Origin: Apostichopus japonicus
Lineage: Eukaryota > Echinodermata > Holothuroidea > Aspidochirotida > Stichopodidae
DNA length: 64,000 bases
NCBI RefSeq assembly: GCF_037975245.1
Contig: NC_092580.1
Location: 33,071,001 to 33,135,000, forward strand
Reading direction: 5' to 3'
The notes under the pieces are model-generated. The model was not told the origin of the DNA. It ran no database searches and was given only the letters and a program-made list of their open reading frames with translations. Both the position numbers and the translations under genes were made by a program. Each line of letters begins with the position of its first letter. Positions within the stretch are counted from its first letter, which is position 1. Below, piece by piece: positions 48,801 to 61,968 of this stretch.

Positions 48801-51800
48801 TGACATAGTATTAAACTAAAAAGCTTAGTATAGTATTTATTTGTTATGCAAAGCCACATAAATTATTCCCTGTAATCACCTTTGAGTTTAATTCTGAAAC
48901 ACATGTGATTATCTGACCATGAATAACATAACTTAACATAACATAAATAGGAGTTAATATAAAAAGTTTCAAATTTCTGTCAATACAGTATATTAAATAA
49001 ATAGTGCCACCAATTTTTCGAAATTTTCACAAAATTAATACAATTTCACAGAATACGCAAAACGTGAGGGGAAAACCCCACTGACTATTTTGATCAAGAA
49101 AAAATAATATCTCTTCAAGAAATATCAAGGATATGGATTATAAAGGAAAGTCTTCATTGTTCAAAAGAAATGAGTAGACCCCAAGCACAGGAGGTTACAT
49201 TCTCAACATAAATTATTTCTCGAGGCTTTTGCTGTACGAGCCATAGGTCATAATTTGCAATATATACAAGAATTTTAGTTTTGAGACAAGTTTGTTGACA
49301 TTCGCAGCCATGATTTTGTGATGGTAGTGTGTCACTATCAAGTTGTATGTGTGTGTGTGGTTGGTGTAGCAGGCTGTTATGTTATATGTTGTAACAACAC
49401 AACTTTAGCAAATTGTGATTTGAAAGTTTAATGTACGGAAACATCCCCAGCCAATACTTCAAAATTATTAAACATTGGGATTGTCAATGGTTTTGTATTA
49501 TATATATACTGTACAAACTGGTTTGTACCATAGGGCTTGACAATAACTTATGTCTAGTAAAAGTAAGTAGTAACATTTTTCACTAAGTTGATGTCTAACA
49601 AAATTATCCTTACTGTACAATCAGTTCTACACAAATCTTTAACTCCTCTCCATACATTGTGAGCAAATCAGCTTCATGGTACTAAATTAGGTACAGTAAG
49701 TACCTTCTGCTGTTCTTTAACGATAGTTGCAATCAATCTGCAACCACAAATAACCTAACATTATGCACTACGAATGAATGACAAAATCTATAATCATAAT
49801 AATAATCAGTAGCTATTTTACGGCACTTAAGCGACCAAAATGTGGGAGAAGCCTGCAAGGGCTTATGCATAACAACTTACACCTCATGTGGCTTCCAATT
49901 CAACAATTTAACTCAAATTTGGAAACTTTTCAATTTAAAAAGTCATTTCAGATGGGACAAAATCTGATGGAGGTATATGAGCATTGCATACGGACAAACG
50001 TACGCATTGGCCGTGCAGCTCACAGCATTTTCACCATAATGCACATGTCTATGGCAGTTATATTGTTACGACGTTATTCTAAAAAGTAATTAAAAATGAT
50101 GATTTTTAGTGTTACAGTTCTTGCTAGTTCCTTCCAAATACAAACATTGAGGAGTTGTTTGCTTGCACATCAGGTGACTTCCTAGTATGTCACTGTAGGT
50201 TTCAATGGCCTTACACTCATTGCAGGTCACTAGTGTGCATAGTACATATGTGCAAGCCATAGCCTAACATTATTTTGAAGAATTGGGACTAGTACAAATA
50301 TTCTGACGTGCTAGTGATAAATGTACCAAAATTTCCTAGCAGATGGGTACCTGTAGGGCACTAGTTTAAAGTAACATCATGATCATCCGTTTATATTTGT
50401 GTTAAAGGATGATAAATGAGAAAGAATGGTACAGAAAAATCACCCCAGTGCCAGCTTATGTTTACCAGCCTTGCCTATGGTCAAAAGAGCAAGGTTCAAA
50501 TCTAGTTTAAATTCATATATTTGTACTACCTAATGGACTTCTAAGGAAGTGAATCAGTGTCTCAATGTCAAATGACGACTTGTTGATGACTTCCTTCCTT
50601 TCCACCTAATGAAATTAGGTATATAACCTTTTAAAATCAACTCAAACAGGTAATGTCTATCTTTGACAAATTGTCACAATGCTTCCCAATTAAAACTTGT
50701 AGTTTGCAATCTGACATACTTCAGACTTTCAGGTTTCTTTGTATTTATTGCAAGGTGATACACTCCTAATCACCAGTCACATTAAATTAATTTAATACTG
50801 TAGTGCATACTAATTACTATTGTTGCAATTTTTATAAGAAGCAATTATTCCTAAAAATGTTCTTTACACAAGAGATGACCATGGTAAATGTGAAACTGAT
50901 TACCCTAACAAATCCTATAACAGGTCAAATCCATACCGATAATATGACACCTACCCATGGCTGCATATTTATTACACTACAATAAAATTCGTAATTCCAA
51001 CCCACGCAATAAGCCTAGCCTACACGATGTGCAATCAAAATTTTAAGAGCCTAAGCTTAGTACAGCAATTTACTTTGTCAATAGAAAATCTTACCTTCCT
51101 ATTTTCTTACTGATGTGTGAAGTATACAAACAAATTATCCTTGGTTGGATACCAAAATTATTTCTAAATTCTAGTTTTATTGTCACTAGCTACGTGTAGT
51201 CGTTACACAACAGGTCAGCAGTCATTAAATAATCGGTAGGATATCAATGTAGCCTATCCCAGCCTAACCCACACAGGTATCAGCTTTCATTACACTGGCA
51301 GTCACAGACAATGGCACATAATAATTGTACCGAAAATGACGTGACCAGAAAAGCTATATAAAGAAAATCCAAACTTAGTAGTAATGTCATGAAGTTAGCA
51401 GTGTAACTCATACTGCAAAAATAAATTACCCGCTGATTTGTTTTAGCATCGTTTCTTGTGTCGTAATTTTGCATTCATTAGCTGAATTCTTAGAAGTTGC
51501 AGCCTATAGCAGAGGATTTAAAAACAATGGAATCCCTGAATCTAGTAATTCCAATGACTGATTCGTGCAAGAGATGTGCAACAAATTATTTGCTTTCGAA
51601 CTACACAAAATACCTGTTCGTTTTCAGATGTGGAACTACACAACCAGTATAAAGTCTTTAAAAACACATACACATCTGGTATCAAAATCAGGCATTCTTA
51701 AATAAGTTATACTTGGGTAAAACTAACATTGAATCAACTGAAGAAAGGGAATGCTACTGTACTAGTATAACACAGCACTTTGTCAGAATTTAAACTGCAT

Positions 51801-54800
51801 GGGTGAAATTGTATGGGTGGGTGTCAAGGAGAATGTATGTATGTATGTATGTATGTATATTAGATCCTCCTGCAAGCAGGAACTCGCGAAGAAGCCGCAT
51901 TGACTTATCAAAGCCGCAAGCTGACCGAAGTCAGTCTCTTACATTCATATTTAACGTCCATGATTATGAATTGTTAATAATTAACTCCCTTCCCCCACCC
52001 CCAATATGAATGAAAGACTTCTCAGTTTATATTTCCCCATTTAATTTAATATGTTGTTTCTGAAGATGCTTTTGCTCCAATGTCCCCACTCCACCCTCCT
52101 TGGTTGAATACTTAAATTTTGAAGTCATTATTAGCATACAGGAACAATTTTGTTCTTGTTGCTGTTGTTTCAGTTTGCACGACAATGTTCAATCTCCATC
52201 ATTCCATACATATACTCTGAACCATCCTAATGAAAATTCCCGAATGTATTATGATAAATCATGATTTCATTATATGGTAACTGAAAGCTGAACCAAAGTA
52301 TTTCTGCTTCGTTGTTTCATGCCCACCTTTATACATTACCTATTGCTAGGAATTATTCCCTTCTGAGGTACCATCCGGATCCCATTCCGCCTCATTCATA
52401 ATTGGATAGCATTAACAAAATCGTTACAAGAGTCTAATGGAAGTTGCTCCCCCCCCCCCTCGACCCTTCTATACCCACAGACAAATGAAAGATCTGTAAT
52501 GAACACACACAAAATTGAACTTTATAATTTGAACTGTGAAATGGCAAAGTAATATATCAAATTCTAATGTAGTTTTCATCCCATTTCCACAGAAAAATGA
52601 AAGCGGTCGATAAAATTTTGAAAAAAGTAGATCAATAGATTCAAATTTACCTTCAAAGCTTGCTAAGTCATTTTCTTTGTAGTCATAATCATTTACAACT
52701 TCTTCTTTAATGAACAGAAAATTTTCTTGTCTGAAAAACAGAATAGAACAGATTTTAGATTGGAACTATCAAGGATTAGCAACCTATGAATGAAAGGGTT
52801 GATAGGAGCAAGGCAATTTTCATAGGGCAACTTAGAAATTGCATTAGGTTTTCATTGAAATGACAGGGCACTGTGGCAATTTTCAGCTTTCGAAAGGGTA
52901 CCAAGGTATTTTTTTAACACTTGAAAGTGAGAGAAACAATAGAAAACAAGATTTTATTATTTGTATTCTTTCACCCTTTGATTTTGGATCAAATAGTTGT
53001 AGTGATATAGATCTTTAATTCTTTATGAGGGCAACTTGACTAAAGGGCAACGATGGTTGTTGCTATTGGCAACAGGATTTGATGGGCATTACAGCAAGTG
53101 GGAAGCGTTGGCAAGTTGCCTTCATTGCTATTGGTTTATTTGAGTCCTGACATGTGATCCAGTGGCTTAAAATGTATTCATATCTCTTCATTAACTTATG
53201 TGAACCCCTGAGTTAAGTAATGCTAAACAGGGGGTTGTTGAGCTACTGTAGCTACTATGATGAAAGGTGACACTAAGCAGCAAGAAAGCTACTCACATGA
53301 ATGCAGTCGTTATATACTTACAGTAGGCTACCTAGAAATAAATCTCACTTTTGGAATATTGTGTGACACAGACTTAAATTGAGGTGTGTGCTTTATTTTA
53401 GTTTCTAATACATAGCTCCCAACTCTTGAGAAGGCAAATGCTGGTCCATGCCACAAATCGCCATCCTTGGGGAGGGGTATAAGGGGAGGGGTGTCCTGGA
53501 GTCCTGGTGATGCCTACATGTAAAATGGTGACACTTAGAAAGGCTTTTGTCACCCAAAATTTTCTCCCGTGGCATGAAAATGTTCGCTGCTCGCCCCAAT
53601 GAAATGAAATATAGGCTAATTTGAGGTTCAAATGATGCTGTAAAGGAGGTTTTATGCCAAATGCTAAAGAAATGATGGTTGCTAAGTCAAAATTTGATGC
53701 AATTTTTTTTTATGTATACTTGACAATTACAATGCAGGTTTTTCGGACGCTTGCGCGGGTTTGGGTGTTAGAATGCGGGTCCAACCCGCAAAATGCAGGT
53801 CAGTTGGAAGCTCTGTAATACATAATACTGAATAGATCCCCTCTATGGCCATTTCTTTGATGAAGGAGCTAATCAGAAGCCACAGTTCCTTGCATATATG
53901 TGACCAACTTTGTTTGAGAATAGATAACGCAGGGTGGTACTTGTAAGTTGTAGAGCACATGACTTATAGCCCTGGGCTCACTGCTTGGTGAGACTCTTGT
54001 CCTAGCACCCCCCCCCCCAAATGGATCCTCACTGGGCAGGAAATAATTCACCTACTAGCAGTAAACTAGTAGTACTAGGCCTAGTTCTTATGCCTACATT
54101 ATAAACAATGAATCATCTGTCTTAGGCTAGGCCTGGTGCAAACATGCATAGAGATTATGAAGAGAGCAGAATTTTGGCCTAGTAAGAATAATTGGTAGAT
54201 CTTAGCCTATTTTGTCTTCTTATATTTTCTTTTTGGATAGGCCTAGAAGCAAATTAACTTAAGGCTACCTACTGTTACTAGGCAAAACCGAGCTGCATGT
54301 TCTGTTCTATGCCTAGTCCAGCGACTCCAGCCTAGGTCTATACCTAAGCTAGCATAATTCAATTTCAAGTAGGCCTAGGGCTACAGATTTAAGCCTATTG
54401 AATGTAAATTTAGGCTAAGTAACAAGTAACAGTTACATCAAGAAAAAGTCACAGAATATCTAGTCGGGATTAAGATCTAGGCCTAAGTCATAGCCTAATT
54501 TAATCTTAAAAGTTTAACTTATTAGTTAGGAAACTTAGGCATAACTTATGCTAGGACTAGCAGTCTTAGGTCATTTGGACATAGGCTAAGCCCCTAGGCT
54601 AGGCCTAAACTTTGCTATCACACTAGGCCTAAGTTCAAACGATGAGTTTGATTGCTGTTGTGCAATCCTGATTTTGTTTCTTCAAAGTGCGTCATAATAC
54701 GTACCGTGCCATAATAATATTATGTTCAAAGACATTGGCTAGTAAAAGTAGTATGACAGTCTATGAGTATACTTGGCATAAAACTGAGACCCATTTATTA

Positions 54801-55038
54801 ATATCTAGGCTATTTACTATTTAGGACTACTGAGCGTTACCAGATACCACTGCTCTACTAAGAACTACTGGAGTAACTTAAAATTGGGCCCGACCGCCTA
54901 GCCTGACCACTAGGCTAACTTAAGACTTTAAGTGAACGTCTTCTTGAATTCTGTCTTCCTATTCGCCAGACACAGCAGCTTCTAACCAATCAGTGCTCGC
55001 CACTAATCAATTTCTATGGCGCTCGCTTACTTGCACAT
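45887..55038 (-). CDS. C2H2 zinc-finger protein, nine fingers plus decayed array
   Basis: Minus-strand exons 55038-55031 (8 nt, ATG TGC AA), 52730-52651 and 47532-45887 join in phase to 577 aa; donors are AA|GTAAGC and AAG|GTAAAT, acceptors TTTTTCAG and TTTTTTCTAG. The N-terminus (MCKQENFLFIKEEV) is the short acidic start common in animal ZNF genes. Residues 315-562 hold nine CxxC..H..H fingers with TGEKPY-type linkers. Fingers mostly alternate FSVxGNLK and FTQSGTLK types. Finger 8 has Cys in place of the core Phe. Residues 114-314 contain about eight finger-length repeats that keep the linker and the LQ.HER part but have lost one or both Cys. It is likely a nuclear DNA-binding protein; its target cannot be read from the sequence. 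Introns are 2300 and 5118 bp. Confidence 0.9.
47533..52650. other. Intron 2 of the minus-strand zinc-finger gene
   Basis: 5.1 kb, AT-rich, without exons on either strand. It contains the SINE-body fragment at 49790-49965, a poly(G) run near 48584 and an (ATGT)n stretch at 51832-51860. Confidence 0.7.
49790..49965 (-). mobile_element. SINE body fragment
   Basis: Diverged match to the body of the SINE at 21088-21400, sharing AAGCGACCA(A/C)AA.GTGGG, GCAAGGGCTT and GTGGCTTCCAATTCAACA. The tRNA-like head is not recognisable. An open frame across it is a by-product. Confidence 0.7.
53414..53815. mobile_element. Interspersed repeat with AGCTCCCAACT ends
   Basis: Left end AGCTCCCAACT and right end AGTTGGAAGCTCTG, flanked by TAATACAT at 53406-53413 and 53816-53823. 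The interior matches 57375-57772 closely (CCGTGGCATGAAAATGTTCG and following). Probably a hAT-like non-autonomous element; the left terminus may lack its first three bases. Confidence 0.65.
54060..54920. repeat. AGGCCTA-rich tract in intron 1
   Basis: Irregular dense copies of TAGGCCTA-type motifs, like 1600-2160. It lies just downstream of the 8-nt first coding exon at 55038-55031. Confidence 0.6.
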
Positions 55039-55039
55039 T

Positions 55040-56170
55040 GTAGCCACACGAGTTATGAGGCGCCGTTTATGACAAGTTATTAAGTGATTACATTTATTGC
55101 AATAAATTAAAACTGTATTGAAAAAAAGGTGACAATATACTTCTTTCAGAAAACATGGGGATGTGATATTGTTTTGACCCCGTTCTGACCCCTCATATTG
55201 ACATCAAAGGTTGGTTACCTAGACTTTACGTTTGATAAGAGGGTTAATCTTTAGGTCTCTCCGTTTCTTCAATATAACTGGAAGTCTCCATAGTTTATCA
55301 ATGTGTAAAAGAGATGGTTTTATTTATATGATTTACAGGCTACGAATTATTAAATGATCTTGATTCCAACTTCACTGTATCTCTGAATCATGAATGAACT
55401 TAGCGTATTGTATAGTCGCTGTGGTAAACAATAACAGCTTACGTCCGTTTCAAGATGCTTCTACAAACAGAAGACCAAACACTTAAAATTGAAATTATTC
55501 AGGGTCTTTCTATGAATTCGAGGATATTTCTATGATAGTTGAGCAATGCATAAAACCCGGGGACACATTTTTTCCGGAGGCGTTACATAATATCAAGGGA
55601 CCATCCAATGAGTTCGGGGATCTCTGGTCACCTTAGATTTACTTTGAACATTATTGACAAATGCTCCTATAATCATGACCCTCCATTATGAGATAAAAAT
55701 AGATCTCTTTAGAAACAAGTAACCAATGTGACTCATTATTTTTACGTGCCTGAATTATTGTATCATGTATGCGACATATAATATTTAAACGCTTACTTGC
55801 ATGTGCGTTTGCATGGATAGTAACCACCGTTATGAAAGTTTTTTATAATTGAAGTCAATTACGTAAGATTAATGAATCCTCCCCCAGAGAAAGATCAAGC
55901 TACTTTGGCTATATAATTAGTGTTGAAAAAGGTGAATGTTGTTTTTGCAACCCCCCCCCCCACCGCACCTTGACAGGCGCCCGTGGCTGAATTCAAAGGA
56001 ACTTTAAAATACCTTCACTGATCAAAATCAAAGTTAGCCGACGGGGCATCTTGTTTTCTGACGTATTCCTTACCATGAAGAGGCACCTGTTCTTAGTAGA
56101 TTCATTACAATTGATGGTTTAGTGCTTGCAACATCCCCCCCACCCCCTCACACACGACCCCTATGATACC
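55040..56170. other. Upstream region of the minus-strand zinc-finger gene
   Basis: Likely includes its 5' UTR and promoter, but no TATA box or other core element is convincing. The CCAAT-like ACCAATCAG at 54977 lies inside intron 1 rather than upstream. Confidence 0.4.
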
Positions 56171-56307
56171 ATGTCCACTCCACTGGCGGATCCAGGGCCT
56201 TTGTTTGGGAGGGGCCAAAGTGGCATTAGAGTGATATGGGGGAGGGGTCTAAAGGGAGAGGGTACCCCTCCCCTTTTGAAAATTTTCTATCGCTGAACGC
56301 CCTCAGA

Positions 56308-57344
56308 CAGGCGCGGCGGAACGGAAAAATTATTGGGGGGGCTAATGTGTGGAGACTATCTAAGCGGAGCGCCACCATCGGTTGGCGCGGAGCGTAGAAG
56401 AAAATTTTGGGTTTTTTCAAACCCCCAGATGGCCGGAAACGGCACTTCCCGAGTGTTTTATGCTGAGAATACCTAGCCCTAAAATATGGGTCTCAAGCCT
56501 GCAATTTCTCAGATTGCACGTAAAAGTCTATAAAAACATTGTAACTTGTATATTCGATAGAGAGTAGCTCTTACTCGTAGTGTACTCGTAAAGACGTTTT
56601 TGAGTGTAATAAGGGCAGTGGGGCGCTTTCAACACTATCTAAGCGGAGCGCCACCACAGGTTGGCGCGGAGCGTACAGAAAATTTTTGAGTAAAGATACT
56701 CCCTAGATTGCAGGAAATGACCCTTTCCGGGCCTTGCTAATTTGCAGATGAACGGAGAATAAATAGGTGTCGTCGCCATTTTGTCGGAAAATTACACCAA
56801 CAGAATATGACAAATGTCAATAGGTATATGAGAGCGCAATAAAATAGTCAATAATCTCGAATAAATAAAAAGTAGTGAAAAGCTGAAAAGGGCGCCAGCA
56901 GTCCATTTGAGTCCGTCAGGGGGGGGGGGGCATCCGCCCCCTGTCTGTATATATGGACCCTCCGCCACTAAGTAAGGGTATGTTGGAGAACTGGCTGAAA
57001 TGAGACAAGTCATTGGCCTAAGACGAAGTTGTGTTACGCTTACCGGTACTCACACTCCCTGCTTCCACTTTTTACGGGGCGTGAAGACGCGGTTGGGGTG
57101 ACAATGTGGTCTATAGCCAGGGGACGGGCTGAGGGTCCCCCAGCAATTACTAAAATTATTACACCTATATAGTATACGTGTGCATCGGACAGATCGACAA
57201 GTATGCATTGAAAAATGGGCAGATGCACGTTTCGGAGCCTTGGTAAATATTAGGGGGCTTGTCATGCATATGCCCCCTCAACTTTTTCATTGGGGGGCTG
57301 AGCCCCCCCCCCCCCCAACCCCCCCCCCGGTTCCACCGCCACTG
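56308..57344. mobile_element. Inner nested hAT element
   Basis: Left end CAGGCGCGGCGGAAC and right end GGTTCCACCGCCACTG, with perfect 8-bp target duplication CCCTCAGA at 56300-56307 and 57345-57352. It contains the module ACTATCTAAGCGGAGCGCCA twice (56358 and 56633), each followed by the inverse GGTTGGCGCGGAGCGTA. Confidence 0.88.
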
Positions 57345-57374
57345 CCCTCAGATGCAATTTGGTTTTTTTTTTGA

Positions 57375-57772
57375 ATCCCGGTGATGCCAATATGTAAAAT
57401 GGTGGCACTTAGAAAGGCTATGGACACCCACAATTTTCTGAGAAATATGCATTTTTTGTGTGTAAAATCAATAAATTGAATAGTAGGTAATAATTCATTC
57501 TTTCCCGTGGCATGAAAATGTTCGCTGCTCGCCCCAATGAAAAGAATTATAGGCTATTTTGAGGTTCAAATGATGCTGTAAAGGAGGTTTTATACTCTAT
57601 TATGCTAAATGCTAAAGAAATGATGGTTGCTAAGTCAAAATTTGATGCAATTTTTTTTATGTATACTAGACAATTACAATGCGTTTTTTTCGGATGCTTG
57701 TGCGGGTCAGCGGGTTTGGGTGTTAGAATGCGGGTCTAATTCCCTCGAATTGCGGGTCAGTTGGGAGCTCTG
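57375..57772. mobile_element. Fragment of the AGCTCCCAACT-ended repeat
   Basis: Matches 53500-53815 and ends with GTTGGGAGCTCTG; the left end is missing. It carries an extra stretch (57441-57505) absent from the other copy. Confidence 0.7.
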
Positions 57773-58749
57773 CATTTAATTTTAAACCAGAAAACGAAAA
57801 GGTTTAGACTAGTCTACCACTGCTATTCCTCTCGATTTTTTAAATTTCCAATCATATGATTTAGCGGTTGTTCGGAAACACTTTTTGGCTCACCTTTGGG
57901 GGGGGGGCCATGGCCACCCTTGGCCCCCCCTTGGATCCGCCAGTGGTCCACTCCAACAACCCTTATGATACCATGTCCAAAGCAAAATCAGACCTTCCTT
58001 CAACAGTTGAATTTGGGAAAGTTTCTTTGTGAGGAAGCTCTGTATATAGCCTATAACGCATTCATTAAAAGTAGAATTTACAGTGCACTCAAAACGTCCA
58101 AAAGAAGCAATATTTCTCACTTCTGTTAGTTTGCATTACCATAAAAACTAAACGATATCTGTTAAATCAATGTCCTGTTAATACACGTACACTCCCAAAG
58201 TCACGGAATATGAAGGTATACCGTCGAAGGTTCTACCTCAGGTTGAGAGACACGCGGCAAAAATATAATAATCCTGACCGCATCCGATAGAATGATGATG
58301 GCCTTGTGTTATTCAACGATTGACATTTTGGTCGTGTGCTAGCTTTTGTTAAATATATATTCTATCAACCTGCATATTGTTTAGACTGTGAAGTCAGACT
58401 TACTTGACCTGAATTGATCGAGGAAGGAGAATCATTGACCTGAGAACTCTCTGAAATTATCACGTTCTTGTATCCTTGATGCAAGTTTGTGGAATTAACT
58501 TGTGAACTTGTGACCCGATAGTAACATCCTCTCCACAAATTTATGGAGTAGACGTTTTGTACAATACCGGCATTAACGGGGGTTGGAGGGGGGTGGGGGA
58601 TCATGACTTCCTCCTTCTCCTCAACACACATTTCTTCTTAATTTGATCGTCACGAATCGCAGTATATCATTCAAATGAAAATTGTTCTAATTCAAATATA
58701 TTACTACAAGATTAGCTCTGTTGCGAAGGATTAAACAGTATATAGACAC

Positions 58750-59445
58750 TCCCACGTGCATACTTTATTATAAGGGATATATTCTTCCAATACTTGACTA
58801 CTGCTGTCTAGTTTGGGGAACTACCACTGCCAATAATACTGATAGAATTATTAAATTACAGAAAAGTGCTGCACGAATTAAGTGCTACATATGAAGATTG
58901 TTCAAGTGATTTATTTGCCAGGCTGGGATGGAAGACTTTTGACAGACACGCTATGTATAGTAGGTTAACTATGGTATACAAGTCAATTAATGATCAAGGA
59001 CCGGATGACATGAAAGAGATGTTTAAACCAGTTACGAACATTCATAATCACAATTTAAGATCCTCTACTGCAAGAAACCTGCACATTACAGGCGGACACA
59101 CTAGTTTTTATAACAACCGTTTTTCATGCATTGCCGCAAAAGACTGGAACAAACTAGATCAAAGAGTAAATCAGCTAGAAATCTTAACCATTTTAAACGC
59201 CTAGTATCTGATATTGTTTAGGTCTACTTCACTTTTATTTTTACCAAATTTCTTAATTTTCTTTACTCTGTACACGTTTTAACTATTTTATTAAGCATTA
59301 TTAATGTATTTATGACTTCTTAAATTTTCATACATTTCATAATTTATATTATTATATGTCTTATTAGAGGGCCTCGTGGAAGATTAGCTATTGCTAAACG
59401 AGCTACCCTCTTAAAATAAAGTTTAAAAAAAATAATTATAATAAT
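58750..59445 (+). pseudogene. Decayed LINE: RT C-terminus and 3' UTR
   Basis: One frame reads YYKGYILPILDYCCLVWGTT...KLQKSAARI, the conserved end of Jockey/CR1-type reverse transcriptase ORF2. After a one-base frameshift near 58875 another frame continues LFARLGWKTFDRHAMYSRL...HNLRSSTAR to a stop at 59202. The 3' UTR ends in a stem-loop (59366-59411) and AATAAAGTTTAAAAAAAATAATTATAATAAT. The 5' part is missing. The tail at 10390-10480 is from the same family. Confidence 0.83.
59366..59411 (+). other. LINE 3' stem-loop
   Basis: Outer arms AGAGGG/CCCTCT, middle arms CTCGT/ACGAG and inner arms TTAGC/GCTAA with a TATT loop. Perfectly kept in the second copy (10409-10457, minus). By analogy with stringent LINEs it is probably the RNA signal recognised by the reverse transcriptase. 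Confidence 0.65.
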
Positions 59446-61950
59446 AATGTCCATCGCTATTATGTGAACTGTGTTGTGGGTATTGACCGTAGCTGCATGT
59501 AGTGACTGTACCCTAGTGTCTAATCAGGGAGTTGTTCCATAACCATTCCCTGGTCTAATTACCGACGGTAGCAAGCTGTGTGTGTATTTTTTGGGATCAA
59601 TGGTGGTGTCTAACGCGTTTGTTACACCTCAGTCGAAACTAGGTCAGATTACCGGCATGAGACGTTTCTTTGTGCGCGAGTCTTCACACCCTAGGAATTG
59701 TTGACGGACCCATGCAGGGAAAGGAAGGGTGTGACCCTCAGTGGTCCAATGTAAAGGATGTGTGGTCCTGCGCCTGAAAAAAAAATCACCACGTTATTAA
59801 TTCTTTTTCTTTTTTTGTGGGGGCGAAAAGGAGGTTTACATCCCACCATCTCTCTACTCCCATCTGTAACCACACATGGAAACAGCGTTGTTGAGGTTAG
59901 GGGGATTGTGTAACCCTGATGTGAGGTTGTAAATGACGCACGAAACGTTAGGGTCAACCATGACTGAGGACGCACAAGGAAGCAACGGTACTTAGGTCTA
60001 GTTGCGCGATTCCGGAAACCAGAACACAACGAGGAGTTAGGTTTGGGACATTTTTTTCTATTTGGTAGCAAACCGTGACATAAAATTGTAGACTTGTATC
60101 CCTTAAGTAGATAATCAGGGATTTTAGAGTGAAATATTAACATTCTTGTAATGCTTGAAATTGTTCATCTTGTTTATCGGCAGGTTATTGTGGTATTGAC
60201 GTTGAAATTACCTGTTTCGCGAAAGTCATGCTTACCGATTTTTCAGTTGTGTAACCATGTCTTTCCATTTGAGGATGATTGGGGGAGGGGAAGGGAGGGC
60301 GATGTGGGAGGGGGTTTCATAACAGACTATATTCCTATGTGATGCGTAATGAAGATCTACTTTGCAACCTCAGTAATAGGGCAGACCTCTGACCCTATAG
60401 CCTAGGCCTAGTCCAATATGGTACTTTTAGCAGCACTTGATGTTATGTAGGCTACAGTTTACTCAAAAGACGAAAAGTACTCGCACTCAATGAAAAGTAC
60501 TTGAATGTTATAGTACCGGTAATCATCATCAAATACTCACACGCCAAATGCTGATACTGATACTTCTACCCTAAGATACTTGATTCTCACTCAGGACGAG
60601 TACTGTACGTTTTTAAGGCAATTTTTGTGTGTGTAAAACTGACGTTAAAACAGGATTTTTCAATCCTCATGGAAATTCCACTTTATTACTCTACATATAA
60701 ATACTATACCCATGCATCTCTACTCCAACAGTATCCTAGCCTACACATACAGTAGGCTACTAGCCTACTATCTAAGTATTATACCAAGTACAGTACGTAG
60801 AGGCTAACAAAGAAGAATAAATTAGTGTATGTACGTACTCTAGGGTGAATGCAGTGCTATTGTGTGTACATACATCAGGAAGTTGCTTGAGCTACAGACA
60901 CTTTGAGATTCCAGTCATCAGGAAATAGCTGATAATATTGAGATATATTTGGCAACAATATTTGACAAGAACCCGGCATTGTCATCACATCTAACTCTAC
61001 ATCATTTGATTGAAATATCTATCAGGGAGCAGTCACATATATAATGTTGTTGCATAATAAATAACTTAAAAGTTCTTGAACATACTCGAATGAAAATTAC
61101 TCGCACTTGTTATTCGGATTCTAAAATGCTGTACTCAGATCCTCAAAAGCAGTAATCAGACTATGATACTATACTTACTCGGAAGTCGGAACCTTGATTT
61201 CTGGGAAATAATTGGTACAACAACTGTTTTACATAAATGCCCACAATTGTTCATATAAACATAGCTTATAAGTACTGTACATATTAAGTTTATTTTGGTT
61301 GCTGATTGAAATAGCTGTCCATACTTGTTTAGGCAAGGCATATATTCCTAGGTCTATTTGGTTTTACCATAAATCAGTTACTTAATTGGCAAATAAGGCT
61401 GTTTTATACTTTTCCTCATCTCATTGTGAGATACTCTACGTCCAAACAGCTTTACAATCTAATTGGTGTAAAACCATTTGACATGAAGACACTGCATCAT
61501 GACCAACCAGTATGCATAAAAGCTGTTGAGCTTTTAGTCTTACTAGGCATCCATGGAGCTCATAGTTACTTCAAATAGCAGTAAATCTGTTTTAATGTCA
61601 CCCTTTCCTCCTCCTCCTCCTCCTCCTCCTCCTCCTCCTCCTCCTCCTCCTCCTCCTCCTCCATCTTCTATCAAGGTGATCACCTCATTTGGACTCTCAA
61701 TTAAAGAATGCTTTAAACTTAATAATCTTTTTCCAAGGTCTCATCTTCTTCAAGATGGTCGGAGCTTTGATATTTAGTGTAAATTGACACTATGCATTAT
61801 ATACCAGCTGGGGTAGACAATGGTGTCAAGTACACAAATAAGAGATGGAGACATAATCATCAAATGTTATCACATGTAGACTTATTAGTGGATATAGTAA
61901 TGTTGCTTTCATGTTTTTTGTCCTTTTTTTAGTTCATTACTGTTGTATAT
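59446..61950. other. Intergenic, repeat-like, no gene recognised
   Basis: Two stretches (60475-60620 and 61075-61195) are rich in TACTCG/AAGTACT motifs and may be the two ends of an old element. A (TCC)n microsatellite lies at 61615-61662. The 150-codon minus frame at 60143-59691 has no family resemblance. Confidence 0.45.
61615..61662. repeat. (TCC)n microsatellite
   Basis: Sixteen TCC units, about 310 bases upstream of the DDX20 start; open frames across it are poly-proline artefacts. Confidence 0.93.
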
Positions 61951-61968
61951 GAAGGTTTGCAATCACTC

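Larger units (their letters stand above)
56181..57945. mobile_element. hAT element carrying nested repeats (outer)
   Basis: Left end CACTGGCGGATCCAGGG and right end TTGGATCCGCCAGTG, with perfect 8-bp target duplication GTCCACTC at 56173-56180 and 57946-57953. Inside are a second hAT element (56308-57344) and a fragment (57375-57772) of the repeat found at 53414-53815. No transposase frame. Confidence 0.88.

Noticed and set aside
59691-60143. 150-codon open frame on the minus strand
   Set aside because: No recognisable domain; composition looks random and it crosses a repeat-like region.
61553-61777. Poly-proline frame
   Set aside because: Produced by the (TCC)n microsatellite; no splice or family support.
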